Source: Halovivax cerinus
GTDB lineage: Archaea > Halobacteriota > Halobacteria > Halobacteriales > Natrialbaceae
Reading direction: 5' to 3'
Assembly: GCF_024498195.1 (NCBI RefSeq)
Contig: NZ_CP101824.1
Location: 3,720,001-3,784,000 of the forward strand
Length of the DNA: 64,000 bases
Under the pieces are notes generated by a model, which saw only the letters and a program-made list of their open reading frames with translations, had not been told where the DNA came from and searched no databases. This document shows positions 29,531 to 38,667 of this stretch, one piece after another (position 1 is the stretch's first letter; the number at the start of each line of letters is the position of its first letter). The position numbers and the translations under genes are program-made.

Positions 29531-31144
29531 TTACTGGGACCCCGGCAGGCTCTGTGCCTCCTCGAGCAACTGGTCGAACGCTTCGTTCTTGTAGGAGGTC
29601 AGTGCGCCGTCACTGGTCAACAGGGGGATAATCGTCTGGGTCGCGTCGAACACTTCGTTGCCCCACCCGATCAGGTACCAGTCCGGGGCGGTCGTGATGT
29701 CACCATCGGTGAGTTCACCGGCGAGCGAGCCGAAGTCCCGTTGCTGGACGGACGCGGAGACGTTGTCGAGGTCGTCGATGTACCCGGCGGTGGCCTGGGC
29801 GATCTCGAGATCCTTCAGGTACCGGCCGACCGGCGTGTGGAGGGTGAGCTCCGCTCCCGAGTAACCGGACTCCTCGATAAGCTCTTCCGCCCGGTCCGGA
29901 TCGTAGGGATACGGATCGATGTCCTCGTTGTAGCCGACGAATCCCTCGAGGGTTGGCTGCCCCGTCTGGTCGGCGAAGCCCTGTAACGTGTCCTCGACGA
30001 TCGTCTCGAGGTCGATCGCGTAGTTCATCGCGCGACGGAACTCGACGCTATCGAACGGTTCGACGTCGTAGCGCATCCCGTTGTAGATGATCCGCGTACT
30101 CGGGACGGCCGCCATCTCCGTCGCCCCTTCGTCCTGGACACGAGAGACTTCCTGCGGAGGAACGTTGACGATGACGTCGGTCTCGCCCTGGATGAGCTGG
30201 TTGACGCGCGTGCTGTCCTCTGACGCCGCGCGGAACGTCAACGTGTCGACGTCGGGAGCGCCGTTCCAGTGATCCTGGTACGGTTCGAAGACGACCTCGA
30301 CGTCGGGTTCGTACGATGCGAGCTGGAATGGGCCGGTTCCGTTCATATCGCGGTTGAGCTCGCCACTCTCGCGAGACTCGATCCAGTCGCGCTGGACGAT
30401 GTCACAGTACGACGCGAACAGCGAGAAGACGATCGGATTCAGCCCGTCCGAGAAGACGTCGACCGCGTTCTCGCCGTCGACGACTTCCGCGCCCGTGACC
30501 CCCGCCAGCTGGTCGTTCTGCGGACTCTCGAGACCGCCAACGTCGGGGTCGACGATCCGGTTGACGCTGAACGCGACGTCTTCGGGCTGGAGCTCGTCCC
30601 CGTTGTGGAAGGTGACGCCGTCGCGAAGGTGGAATCGGACCTGCCCGTCCTCGATTCGTTCCCAGTCCTCCGCGAGACCGGCTTGTACCTCACCGTCCGA
30701 TGTGCGGTCTAGCAGTCGGTCGTACGCCTGGAGCGCGATGTTGGTCGTCGGCGTTTCACGGTGGTCGTGCGGGTCGAGGCCGCTGTCCATGTTCCCCTGG
30801 GTGACCACGACCTCGCTCAGACCCGACATCTCGGCGCCCTTGATCAGTTCGTCGTTGCGCGCCGCCCAGTCAAGATCCGCGGACTTTCCGTAGTTGCTGT
30901 ACTGCCGGTTGAGGAATATCCAGGGCGCCTCTTGGTGGGCTGCGAGGTTCGCCCGCTGAAGATACTCCTCTCTGGTCTCTGGCTCCGGAAGGTCCTCCCA
31001 CGGTTCCATGTCCGCGACGTAGTCGCCATCGCCACCGTCGCCGTTCTCGTCATCATCGCTATCGTCGCCGCCCAGGCAGCCGGCCAGAGCGAGTACAGCT
31101 GCGGCGGAACTCGTCTGGAGCAGTCGACGCCGGTCTATAGTCAT
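29531..31144 (-). CDS. Extracellular substrate-binding lipoprotein (family 5, dipeptide/oligopeptide)
   Basis: A 537-residue solute-binding protein. The N-terminus has RRR at 5-7, a hydrophobic stretch and lipobox LAGC with Cys23, so it is exported (probably by Tat) and lipid-anchored; an acidic linker follows. The body has the SBP_bac_5 features LAEDWERIEDGQVRFHLRDGV, FHNGDELQPEDVAFSVNRI and MNGTGPFQLASYEPD. It is the first gene of the importer operon, behind a strong TATA box. Peptide specificity is assumed from family; nickel or sugar transport cannot be excluded. Confidence 0.92.
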   Translation of the reverse strand: MTIDRRRLLQTSSAAAVLALAGCLGGDDSDDDENGDGGDGDYVADMEPWEDLPEPETREEYLQRANLAAHQEAPWIFLNRQYSNYGKSADLDWAARNDELIKGAEMSGLSEVVVTQGNMDSGLDPHDHRETPTTNIALQAYDRLLDRTSDGEVQAGLAEDWERIEDGQVRFHLRDGVTFHNGDELQPEDVAFSVNRIVDPDVGGLESPQNDQLAGVTGAEVVDGENAVDVFSDGLNPIVFSLFASYCDIVQRDWIESRESGELNRDMNGTGPFQLASYEPDVEVVFEPYQDHWNGAPDVDTLTFRAASEDSTRVNQLIQGETDVIVNVPPQEVSRVQDEGATEMAAVPSTRIIYNGMRYDVEPFDSVEFRRAMNYAIDLETIVEDTLQGFADQTGQPTLEGFVGYNEDIDPYPYDPDRAEELIEESGYSGAELTLHTPVGRYLKDLEIAQATAGYIDDLDNVSASVQQRDFGSLAGELTDGDITTAPDWYLIGWGNEVFDATQTIIPLLTSDGALTSYKNEAFDQLLEEAQSLPGSQ

Positions 31145-31165
31145 ATCCTCACAAAAGCAAGTACT

Positions 31166-31178
31166 CTTATTTATACTT
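31166..31178 (-). promoter_or_regulatory. TATA box of the peptide importer operon
   Basis: On the minus strand this AT-rich stretch reads GTATAAATAAGAG. Its centre is about 27 bases before the ATG at 31144, the spacing expected for a leaderless archaeal transcript. The rest of the 296-base gap to purK is unusually AT-rich near 31220-31265 and holds no gene that I can support. Confidence 0.75.
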
Positions 31179-31404
31179 CATGGTGGGATTCATCGGTCGC
31201 CGTAATACATCAACTTACCACCGGCAGCCACAAGCATAAATCACAAATTGTACGGTCGAAAATGGTTTCTTCCGGCCGAAGGTCCCAGACGGCTCACCGT
31301 CGGCCGCAAAAACGGCCCGCGGATCGACAGGGAGACGGTACGGTGAGCCACCAAGCCGACCAGCGGATCGATCGACGAGCGGACGAGCACCCGGACCGGG
31401 CGAG

Positions 31405-31417
31405 TGAGAATTCTTAA
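31405..31417 (+). promoter_or_regulatory. Promoter element of purK shared with nuoA
   Basis: The 13-base sequence TGAGAATTCTTAA lies 24-36 bases before the purK ATG (31441), where the TATA box and BRE belong. Exactly the same 13 bases occur upstream of nuoA at 34033-34045. The core AGAATTCT is a perfect palindrome. Confidence 0.6.
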
Positions 31418-31440
31418 GCGCCGACCCTGGCAACCACGGG

Positions 31441-32652
31441 ATGATGACGACGCTACGATCGCCAGGCCCGACACTCGGAGTCGTCGGCGGGGGACAGATC
31501 GGCCGAATGCTCGGCGAGGCGGCGGCTCCGCTCGGGGTCGAACTCGCCGTACTGGATCCGACGCCGGACTGTCCGGCCGCACCCGTCGCTCGTGAACAGC
31601 TCGTCGCCGACTTCGACGACGAGGATGCCATCCGTCGACTCGCGGAGCGCTCGGATTTCCTCACGTTCGAGATCGAACTGGCCGACCAGGACGCGATGGA
31701 ACGCGTGAGCGAGGCGACCGGAGTTTCGATCCACCCGAAGCCGTCCACGTTGCGGACGATCCACGACAAGCTGGTTCAGAAGCGCGAACTGGAAGGCGCA
31801 GGGATCCCCGTCCCGCCGTTCCGCGCCGTCGAAGACGCCGCGGACATACGCGACGCCATCGACGACTACGGTGCCCCGGTCATGCTGAAGGCCCGCACCG
31901 GCGGCTACGACGGCCGCGGCAACGTCCCCGTCGAGTCGAAAGCCGACGCCGAGGACGCTCTGGACGCCGTCGCCGGTCCCGCGATGGTCGAGTCATTCGT
32001 CGACTATGCGCGCGAAGTGAGCGTCATCGCCGTGAAAGGCGCGACCGACGGGGCGGCCGGTGTAACCGACGAAGGCGCGAGCGGATCCGGGGAAACCGAC
32101 GTCGCGACCTTCCCCGTCGGCGAGAACGTCCACCGCGACGAGATCCTTCGGGAAACGATCGTGCCGACGCGTTCGAGCGACGCTGCACGGGAACGCGCCA
32201 GAGAGGTCGCGCTGGACGTGCTCGACGTGATGGACGGCCGTGGCGTCTACGGGATCGAGTGCTTCGAAACGCACGACGAAGAGATACTCCTGAACGAGAT
32301 CGCCCCGCGCCCGCACAACTCCGGCCACTGGACCATCGAGGGGGCCGAGACCTCGCAGTTCGAACAGCACGTTCGAGCCGTGCTGGGCTGGCCGCTCGGG
32401 TCGACAAGACTCCGATCCCCCACTGTCATGGCAAATCTCCTCGCCGATGTCGAGGAGGCGAAACCCGCCGCGCTCGCGAACGTCGACCGGATCCACGAGA
32501 CCGCCGGCGCCCACCTCCACTGGTACGGCAAAGCCGAAGCCCGGCCGCTTCGAAAGATGGGCCACGTCACGATGACTGACACCGAAGGCGACGACGTCGA
32601 GACGCTGCTGTCGCGGGCGACCGGGCTCCGAGACGCCGTGACGTTCGAGTAG
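31441..32652 (+). CDS. purK: 5-(carboxyamino)imidazole ribonucleotide synthase
   Basis: ATP-grasp ligase that carboxylates aminoimidazole ribonucleotide to N5-CAIR in purine synthesis. The 403-residue protein has the N-terminal GVVGGGQIGRMLGEAA motif, central VMLKARTGGYDGRGN (ATP-grasp) and IAPRPHNSGHWTIEG near the metal site, with C-terminal HLHWYGKAEARPLRKMGHVT. Two or three alternative adjacent start codons exist (ATGATG); 31441 is the first. Together with purE 540 bases downstream it forms the two-step route, with a small membrane protein gene between. Confidence 0.96.
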   Translation: MMTTLRSPGPTLGVVGGGQIGRMLGEAAAPLGVELAVLDPTPDCPAAPVAREQLVADFDDEDAIRRLAERSDFLTFEIELADQDAMERVSEATGVSIHPKPSTLRTIHDKLVQKRELEGAGIPVPPFRAVEDAADIRDAIDDYGAPVMLKARTGGYDGRGNVPVESKADAEDALDAVAGPAMVESFVDYAREVSVIAVKGATDGAAGVTDEGASGSGETDVATFPVGENVHRDEILRETIVPTRSSDAARERAREVALDVLDVMDGRGVYGIECFETHDEEILLNEIAPRPHNSGHWTIEGAETSQFEQHVRAVLGWPLGSTRLRSPTVMANLLADVEEAKPAALANVDRIHETAGAHLHWYGKAEARPLRKMGHVTMTDTEGDDVETLLSRATGLRDAVTFE

Positions 32653-32823
32653 CGCTCTCCTGGAGAGAGGGTTGCTGAATGCCGTCGACTCGGCCCACGT
32701 CCTCACCAACCGTCCGGATTCGTACAGCGATCGTCGCTCTCAGTCGGGGGCGGCCGGTACGATCGAACCGATAGCAGGACGTGGCAGAGAAGATATTTAT
32801 GACAGACTGACGAAGGAGTTATC

Positions 32824-33057
32824 ATGTCCACCGCTACGAAACGCACGCGCTCACTGCCCCTCGTGACGGTACTCTACTTCGGGGCAGCCCTCCTCGTCGG
32901 CCTACCCGTCATGTACGTCGCGTACTCACTGCTGACGAGCCTGTTCTTCCCGGTCCCCTTCCCGGTCGACTTCGTCCTGCTGGCCGCGAGTTTCCTGATC
33001 GGGATGTGGGTCGCCGAACGCGTGAGTTCCGCCCTCCTCGAACGAATCGACCGCTAG
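32824..33057 (+). CDS. Small two-helix membrane protein (77 aa)
   Basis: A 77-residue protein with two hydrophobic helices (LPLVTVLYFGAALLVGLPVM and VDFVLLAASFLIGMWVAERV) and a charged C-terminus. It has its own TATA-like ATATTTATGA about 30 bases upstream and a weak Shine-Dalgarno AAGGAG 8-12 bases before the ATG. Function unknown. It lies between purK and purE but probably has its own promoter, so a purine role is not implied. Confidence 0.7.
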   Translation: MSTATKRTRSLPLVTVLYFGAALLVGLPVMYVAYSLLTSLFFPVPFPVDFVLLAASFLIGMWVAERVSSALLERIDR

Positions 33058-33189
33058 GTCGGCGACGGTCGCTCTCTCGTCGGATCCACCGGCCGGCTCG
33101 CCGCCGAACCGACGCAGAACGATGTCTCACCCGAAGCGACCGGACTCGAACCCGCTCCTTTCATTGCATCCCGTCGTCAACCCGGTCAC

Positions 33190-33834
33190 ATGAGCGAGTC
33201 CGCCGTTTCAACGCTGATCGATCGTCTCCACGACGAGGCCGCGCAGGATCGCCCGGCCGCCGAGACGCCCGACGTCGGGATCGTCATGGGGAGCGACTCC
33301 GACCTCGAGACGATGCTTTCGGGCGGCCGTCGCCGCGGCGCCTACGACGCGTTCGTCGACGAACTCGGCTTCGCCGAGCAGACCAGTTTCGAGAACTCAC
33401 CTGCCGAGCGCTTCACCTTCGAGACGTACGTCACGTCGGCCCATCGCACTCCCGATCTGATGGCGGCCTACGCCGAGACGGCCGAGGATCGGGGGATCGA
33501 GGTCATCATCGCAGGCGCGGGTGGCAAGTCGGCCGACCTGCCCAACATGACTGCCTCGATCGCCTACCCGCTGCCGGTGATCGGCGTCCCCGTCCAGGAG
33601 AAGTCCGTCGATTCGGTCATCGGGATGCCGACGGGTGCGCCGCTGGTCGCCGTCGACGCCGGCAAGTCGTTCAACGCGGCGCTCTCTGCGGCACAGATTC
33701 TCGCCCGTCAGCACGACGCGGTCCGCGAGCGACTGGTAGCGTACCACGACGACCTCCGCGAAGCCGTCGGTGGCGTCTCGCGCGACCTCCACGACCTGGG
33801 GACCGAGGCGTTCGCGGCAGCTCGTGACGAGTGA
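33190..33834 (+). CDS. purE: N5-carboxyaminoimidazole ribonucleotide mutase
   Basis: Isomerises N5-CAIR to CAIR after PurK. Active-site motifs are VGIVMGSDSDLETM (residues ~33-46), VTSAHRTPDLMAAYA, IIAGAGGKSADLPNMTAS and IGMPTGAPLVAV. At 214 residues it is about 45 longer than typical class I PurE: it has a ~30-residue N-terminal extension and an insert of ~25 residues after the first motif (SGGRRRGAYDAFVDELGF), which looks like a lineage feature, not a frameshift. Catalytic residues are intact. Confidence 0.94.
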   Translation: MSESAVSTLIDRLHDEAAQDRPAAETPDVGIVMGSDSDLETMLSGGRRRGAYDAFVDELGFAEQTSFENSPAERFTFETYVTSAHRTPDLMAAYAETAEDRGIEVIIAGAGGKSADLPNMTASIAYPLPVIGVPVQEKSVDSVIGMPTGAPLVAVDAGKSFNAALSAAQILARQHDAVRERLVAYHDDLREAVGGVSRDLHDLGTEAFAAARDE

Positions 33835-34032
33835 GCGGCGATACTGCGAGACGAAAACCGGGCCAGTTCTCGGAACGGGAGCGGACGTGATGACGAGACG
33901 AGCGTCGACGGGGCCGATTTCGAACCCGTCACCGACTGGTAGCAGAACCTGGGTGTTCGTCATCAGTTCCACTGCGTTCGAGGAGATCCACCAGCAGGTC
34001 GGCGCATTCGGCCGCACGGCCGTCTGAGGCTT

Positions 34033-34056
34033 TGAGAATTCTTAAATAGGGTTATA
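34033..34056 (+). promoter_or_regulatory. Promoter region of the complex I operon
   Basis: Contains TGAGAATTCTTAA (34033-34045) running into TTAAATA (34042-34048), then GTTATA at 34051-34056, 18-41 bases before the nuoA ATG at 34074. The 13-base motif is identical to one before purK. It is the only clear promoter before the eleven-gene operon. The 200 bases upstream, after purE, hold no gene that I can support. Confidence 0.6.
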
Positions 34057-34073
34057 CCCAAGCCAAACGCGAG

Positions 34074-34487
34074 ATGAGTACCGCGTGGATAGCGATTAGT
34101 GCGATGGCCATAGTCGGGGTCCTCATGCCGATAAGCCTGCTCACCCTCTCGAGCCTGCTCCGGCCGAGCGTCCCCGAGGACGGCAAGCGCCAGACCTACG
34201 AGAGCGGGGAGATCCCGACCGGCGGGACTCGGTTTCGATTCAACGTTCAGTACTACATGGTCGCGCTCTTGTTCGTCATCTTCGACGTCGAGACCGCGTT
34301 GATCTTCCCCTGGGTCGTCGTCTACCGCGACGCCCTCGACGCGGGCGTATCGGCAGCCGCCGTCCTGGCCCCGATGCTCTCGTTCCTCGGAATTCTCGTC
34401 GTCGGACTGGCCTGGGCCTGGCGCAACGGCGCCGTGAGCTGGGCGCGTAGTGGGACAACCGACTGGCGTTCGACACTAGACCAATGA
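34074..34487 (+). CDS. nuoA: Complex I subunit NuoA
   Basis: Small membrane subunit of respiratory complex I, 137 residues, with three helices. The conserved block YESGEIPTGGTRFRFNVQYYMVALLFVIFDVE-type sequence (about residues 42-72, with Glu72 in the FDVE motif) is complete. It heads the operon and overlaps nuoB by four bases (ATGA). Confidence 0.95.
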   Translation: MSTAWIAISAMAIVGVLMPISLLTLSSLLRPSVPEDGKRQTYESGEIPTGGTRFRFNVQYYMVALLFVIFDVETALIFPWVVVYRDALDAGVSAAAVLAPMLSFLGILVVGLAWAWRNGAVSWARSGTTDWRSTLDQ

Positions 34488-35185
34488 GTTCACACGACAC
34501 CTACGATACGACAGGGCCGAGAGACGTCGCCTCGAAGACGCAGGAGGCCCGGATGGGGGACGTCGACGAGCGCTTTAACTCCCGACTGCGAGAGCTGTTC
34601 GGGTCGACCCCGTTCATCCTCACCAAGTTCGACGCCTTCCTGAACTGGGCACGAAGCTCCTCTATGTTCGTCCTGCAGTTCGGGATCGCCTGTTGTTCCA
34701 TCGAGATGATGGGGACGTACATGCCGGGTCACGACCTGGACCGCTTCGGGACGGGCGTCCCGCGCGCCTCGCCCCGGCAAGCCGACCTGCTGATCGTCCC
34801 CGGGACGATCGTCTCGAAGTTCGGCCCGCGGATGAAGCGCCTCTACGACCAGATGCCGGAGCCGAAGTTCGTCGTCGGGATGGGCTCGTGTACGATCTCC
34901 GGCGGCCCGTTCCAGGAAGGGTACAACGTGGTGAAGGGCGCCGAGGAGATCATCCCGGTCGACATCCACGTCCCCGGCTGCCCGCCACGACCCGAAGCGT
35001 TGATCTACGGCATCCGAAAGCTCCAGGATCGCGTCCAGCACGGCGAATCCGCCCCCGTCACCGTCAAGCCGTACGAACTGGAACAGTTCGGGGACGTAGA
35101 ACGAGACGAGGTCGTCCGTGAGCTGGCGAACGAGATCGACGAGGAGACGCTGGTCATGCGCTACAACTGGGGTGACTCGCCGTGA
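34484..35185 (+). CDS. nuoB: Complex I subunit NuoB
   Basis: Carries the terminal iron-sulphur cluster N2 that reduces quinone. The 233-residue protein shows the ligand cysteines: the tandem pair in GIACCSIEMMG, one in GSCTISGG and one in VPGCPPRPEAL. The N-terminal ~35 residues are an acidic extension. It overlaps nuoA and nuoCD by four bases on each side. Confidence 0.96.
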   Translation: MSSHDTYDTTGPRDVASKTQEARMGDVDERFNSRLRELFGSTPFILTKFDAFLNWARSSSMFVLQFGIACCSIEMMGTYMPGHDLDRFGTGVPRASPRQADLLIVPGTIVSKFGPRMKRLYDQMPEPKFVVGMGSCTISGGPFQEGYNVVKGAEEIIPVDIHVPGCPPRPEALIYGIRKLQDRVQHGESAPVTVKPYELEQFGDVERDEVVRELANEIDEETLVMRYNWGDSP

Positions 35186-36846
35186 GTCTGGAGCCGCCCC
35201 GCCCCGAGGAAACGCTCGAACACACCGACGATCGGGAGACGCTCGAGGAAATCCTCGGCGACCACGCCATCGGCTGGGAGGACCACGTCAACGCCCAGGG
35301 CGTCGTGATCCGCCCGGACGAAGTCCAGTCCGCGCTGCGGGCGCTGCGAGACGAGGGCGGATTCGATCACCTCACGTGTCTCACCGCCCAGCAGTACGCG
35401 GATCGGTACGAGAGTATCTATCACCTGACCAAGTACGACGACCGGAGTCAGGAAGTGAGCGTCGTCGTCCCGACGAGTACGGACGAGCCCGTCAGCCAGA
35501 GCGCGGACGCCGTCTACCGGACCGCGGACTGGCACGAGCGCGAAGCCTACGACCTCGTCGGCATCGAGTACGAGGATCACCCCGACCTCCGGCGCATCCT
35601 CCTCCCGGAGACCTGGCAGGGCCACCCACTGGGCCTCGACTACGATCAGGACAAGCCCCAGCTCGTCAGCCTGTCTGAGCACGCGAACCCGATCGCCGAG
35701 CACCACCACGACGAGGAGCGAGACACGATGTTCCTGAACATCGGTCCGCACCACCCGGCTACCCACGGCGTCCTGCACCTGAAGACCGTTCTCGACGGCG
35801 AGACGGTCGCCGACGTGGAACCCGACATCGGCTACTTACACCGCTGTGAGGAGCAGATGTGCCAGTCGGGAACCTACCGACACCAGATCATGCCCTACCC
35901 GGACCGCTGGGACTACGTCTCGGCGGGCCTCCTGAACGAGTGGTCCTACGCGCGGGCGATCGAAGACATGGCCGATATCGAGGTTCCCGAGTACGCCCAG
36001 GTGATCCGGACGATGGGGTCGGAACTCTGTCGGATCGCCGCCCACCTGATCTCGATCGGCGCCTTCGCGCTTGACGTCGTCGGCGACTTCACGGTGAGTT
36101 TCCAGTACGCCTGGCAGGACCGCGAGGACGTCCTCAACATCTTAGAGGACCTCACCGGTCAGCGGATGATGTTCAACTACTTCCGGCTGGGCGGGGTCGT
36201 CTGGGATCTTCCGGAACCGCGCGAGGACTTCTTCGAGTCCATCCGGACGTTCCTCGACAGCTTCGAGGGGTCGGTCGACGAGTACCACGACCTGCTGACG
36301 AACAACGAGATCTTCCAGCAGCGGTGTATCGACACCGGGCACCTCGATCCGGAGACCGCGAAGAGCTACGGCGTCACCGGCCCCGTCGCCCGGGGCTCCG
36401 GTATCGACTACGACGTCAGGCGCGACGACCCCTACGGCTACTACGAGGAACTCGACTGGGACGTCGCCGTCTACGACGGCTGTGACAACTACGCGCGCGT
36501 CCTCGTCCGCATGCAGGAACTCGAGGAATCGGCGAAGATCGTCGAGCAGTGCGTCGACATCTTAGAAGACTGGCCGGAAGACGAGCGAGAGATCCAGTCG
36601 AACGTGCCGCGGACGCTCAAACCGGACGCCGACACGGAGGTCTACCGATCCGTCGAAGGCGCGAAGGGCGAACTCGGCATCTACATCCGCTCCGACGGCT
36701 CCGACAAGCCGGCTCGCTTCAAGATCCGAAGTCCGTGCTTCAGTAACTTGCAAGCGCTCGGTGAGGCGGCCAACGGCGAGTACGTCGCCGACCTCATCGC
36801 CACACTGGGCAGTATCGACGTCATCCTCGGGGAGGTGGATCGGTGA
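35182..36846 (+). CDS. nuoCD: Complex I fused subunit NuoCD
   Basis: A 554-residue fusion of NuoC (residues ~1-165, ending REAYDLVGIEYEDHPDLRRI and LPETWQGHPLGLDY) with NuoD (~180-554, NIGPHHPATHGVLHL, EPDIGYLHRCEEQMC). These peripheral-arm subunits form the quinone-binding cavity with NuoB. Quinone-site residues H and Y in the PHHPATHG region and the GYLHRG-like turn are present. The start is GTG (GTGA overlap with nuoB). The C-terminus IDVILGEVDR is the standard NuoD end. Confidence 0.96.
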   Translation: MSLEPPRPEETLEHTDDRETLEEILGDHAIGWEDHVNAQGVVIRPDEVQSALRALRDEGGFDHLTCLTAQQYADRYESIYHLTKYDDRSQEVSVVVPTSTDEPVSQSADAVYRTADWHEREAYDLVGIEYEDHPDLRRILLPETWQGHPLGLDYDQDKPQLVSLSEHANPIAEHHHDEERDTMFLNIGPHHPATHGVLHLKTVLDGETVADVEPDIGYLHRCEEQMCQSGTYRHQIMPYPDRWDYVSAGLLNEWSYARAIEDMADIEVPEYAQVIRTMGSELCRIAAHLISIGAFALDVVGDFTVSFQYAWQDREDVLNILEDLTGQRMMFNYFRLGGVVWDLPEPREDFFESIRTFLDSFEGSVDEYHDLLTNNEIFQQRCIDTGHLDPETAKSYGVTGPVARGSGIDYDVRRDDPYGYYEELDWDVAVYDGCDNYARVLVRMQELEESAKIVEQCVDILEDWPEDEREIQSNVPRTLKPDADTEVYRSVEGAKGELGIYIRSDGSDKPARFKIRSPCFSNLQALGEAANGEYVADLIATLGSIDVILGEVDR

Positions 36847-37925
36847 TGGCGCCCCCGACGGTGGCGACGGCCATGCCACTCCCCGACGCGATCGCGGACC
36901 TCCTCGGAATCGGCGACCTCGGCTTCGCCGGACAGGCGGCCACCGCGTTCGTCGCCGCGTTCCTCATCGCCAACCTGCTGCTGGTGATGTCGGCGTTCGC
37001 CGGCCCGTGGGGGAAACGAAAGATCTTCGCGGACTTTTCCGATCGGTACTCGATCACCGAGCACGGTCCCTGGGGACTGTTCATCATCCCCGCGGCCGCG
37101 ATCCAGCTCATGGCGAAAGAGTTGATCGTTCCGAAGGGGGTCGATCGACCGGCGTGGGATATCGCGCCGATCATCATGGTGTTCTCCGCGATCTTCGGCT
37201 TCGCCGTCATCCCGATGGGGAGTGGGATCCACCTCGCCGACCCCGAGGTCGGCCTGCTCTTTGCCTTCGCGATCGCCTCGCTGTCGACGCTCGGGATGAT
37301 GACCGCGGGCTACGCCTCGGACAACAAGTACGCCCTTATGGGCGGCCTGCGCGCGACCGCGCAGAACATCGCCTACGAGATCCCGCTGATCCTCACCGGC
37401 GCGTCGGTCATCCTCTACACCGGTTCGCTGCAGATGAGCGAGATCGTCGCGGTGCAAGCGGAGACCCTGGTACAACTCGGCCCCGTTTCGATCCCCGGCT
37501 GGTTCGCGTTCGTCAATCCGTTCGCGTTCGTGCTGTTTCTGGCGGCGGGGATGGCCGAGGTCGCACGGAACCCGTTCGACACGCCGGAAGCCCCGACCGA
37601 GATCGTGGCGGGCTACCAGACGGAGTACTCGAGCGTCTACTTCGTACTCGTCTACCTCTCGGAGTTCCTCCACATCTTCCTGGCCGGCGGGATCATGGCC
37701 ACGCTGTTCCTCGGTGGACCGGCCGGACCCGGTCCGGCCGCGCTCGGCATCGTCTGGTTCGTCCTCAAAGTCACGGCCTTCTTCCTGCTAACACAGTGGT
37801 TCCGGACCGCGATGCCCCGGGTCCGGATCGACCAGCTGATCGAGATCGGCTGGAAGGGACTGCTGGTGCTGTCGTTCGCGAACCTGCTGTTGACCGCGGG
37901 TATCGTGGGGGTGTTCTTCGTATGA
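36846..37925 (+). CDS. nuoH: Complex I subunit NuoH
   Basis: Membrane subunit linking the quinone site to the proton-pumping arm, 359 residues, about eight helices. Conserved loops include FADFSDRYSITEHGPWG and AEVARNPFDTPEAPTEIVAGYQTEYS. I take ATG 36846, which overlaps the nuoCD stop by one base (TGATG); a GTG immediately before it at 36843 would give a four-base overlap instead. Overlaps nuoI by four bases. Confidence 0.95.
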   Translation: MAPPTVATAMPLPDAIADLLGIGDLGFAGQAATAFVAAFLIANLLLVMSAFAGPWGKRKIFADFSDRYSITEHGPWGLFIIPAAAIQLMAKELIVPKGVDRPAWDIAPIIMVFSAIFGFAVIPMGSGIHLADPEVGLLFAFAIASLSTLGMMTAGYASDNKYALMGGLRATAQNIAYEIPLILTGASVILYTGSLQMSEIVAVQAETLVQLGPVSIPGWFAFVNPFAFVLFLAAGMAEVARNPFDTPEAPTEIVAGYQTEYSSVYFVLVYLSEFLHIFLAGGIMATLFLGGPAGPGPAALGIVWFVLKVTAFFLLTQWFRTAMPRVRIDQLIEIGWKGLLVLSFANLLLTAGIVGVFFV

Positions 37926-38383
37926 TCGGATTGCTCAAATCGCTGGCGACGACGATGAAACACGCACTGGACGGCGAAGTGTACACCGTGGCGTACCCCG
38001 ACGAGGTGCCGAAGGTGTCGCCGCGCTTTCGCGGCGTGCACAAGTTCAGCCAGGAGCGGTGCATCTGGTGTCGCCAGTGCGAGAAAGTCTGCCCGAACGA
38101 CACCATCCAGATCGTGATGGACGACCAGCGCAACGGCGAGCAGTACAACCTCCACGTCGGACAGTGCGTCTACTGCCGACTCTGCGAGGAGGTCTGTCCC
38201 ACCGACGCCATCCTGCTGACGCAGAACTTCGAGTTCACCGGCGACACCAAGTCCGAACTGGTCTACAACAAAGAACAGCTCAAGGCTGTCCCCTGGTACA
38301 AGGACATCGACCCGCTCGAGGTGCGCGAACCCGACCGCGGCGGCTGGGTCGGCGAGGGCGACGGGGAGGTGGACTACCAATGA
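37922..38383 (+). CDS. nuoI: Complex I subunit NuoI (2x[4Fe-4S])
   Basis: A 153-residue ferredoxin-like subunit carrying clusters N6a and N6b. The two motifs are CIWCRQCEKVCP and CVYCRLCEEVCP, both complete. In the absence of NuoEFG this subunit is the likely electron entry point from a soluble donor. The reading frame is in the +2 register relative to nuoH and begins with an ATGA overlap at 37922. Confidence 0.95.
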   Translation: MIGLLKSLATTMKHALDGEVYTVAYPDEVPKVSPRFRGVHKFSQERCIWCRQCEKVCPNDTIQIVMDDQRNGEQYNLHVGQCVYCRLCEEVCPTDAILLTQNFEFTGDTKSELVYNKEQLKAVPWYKDIDPLEVREPDRGGWVGEGDGEVDYQ

Positions 38384-38667
38384 TGGAGACCGTCGGCTTC
38401 GCTCTGTTCGCCGCCGTCACGCTCACCAGTGCGGCGGGCGTCGTCCTGCTGCGCGATCGCTGGCACTCGGCGCTGATGCTCGGCGTCTCGCTGCTCTCGG
38501 TGGCCGCCCACTACGTCATGCTCGCCGCCGAGTTCCTCGCGGTGATCCAGGTCCTCGTCTACGTCGGCGGCGTGCTCGTGCTGATCTCGTTCGCCGTCAT
38601 GCTCACACAGGCCGGCGAACGTCGGCCGGGCGAGCCGACCGACGACGCGGAGGTGGCGGCCCGATGA
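38380..38667 (+). CDS. nuoJ1: Complex I subunit NuoJ, N-terminal half (NuoJ1)
   Basis: A 95-residue membrane protein equal to the first three helices of NuoJ (VGFALFAAVTLTSAAGVVL, SALMLGVSLLSVAAHYVML, AVIQVLVYVGGVLVLISFAVML). The conserved helix with YVGGVLVLISFAVML is the NuoJ pi-bulge helix. The second half of NuoJ is a separate gene, as in other haloarchaea. It overlaps nuoI and nuoJ2 by four bases. Confidence 0.9.
   Translation: MMETVGFALFAAVTLTSAAGVVLLRDRWHSALMLGVSLLSVAAHYVMLAAEFLAVIQVLVYVGGVLVLISFAVMLTQAGERRPGEPTDDAEVAAR

Noticed and set aside
33840-34017. Minus-strand frame after purE (MTNTQVLLPVGDGFEIGPVD)
   Set aside because: The frame looks protein-like for ~45 residues but then runs antisense into purE without a stop, and it has few acidic residues for this organism.
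33835-34073. tRNA gene in the purE-nuoA gap
   Set aside because: A GGTTCGAAATC-like stretch on the minus strand resembles a T-loop, but no matching acceptor, D or anticodon stems could be built around it.
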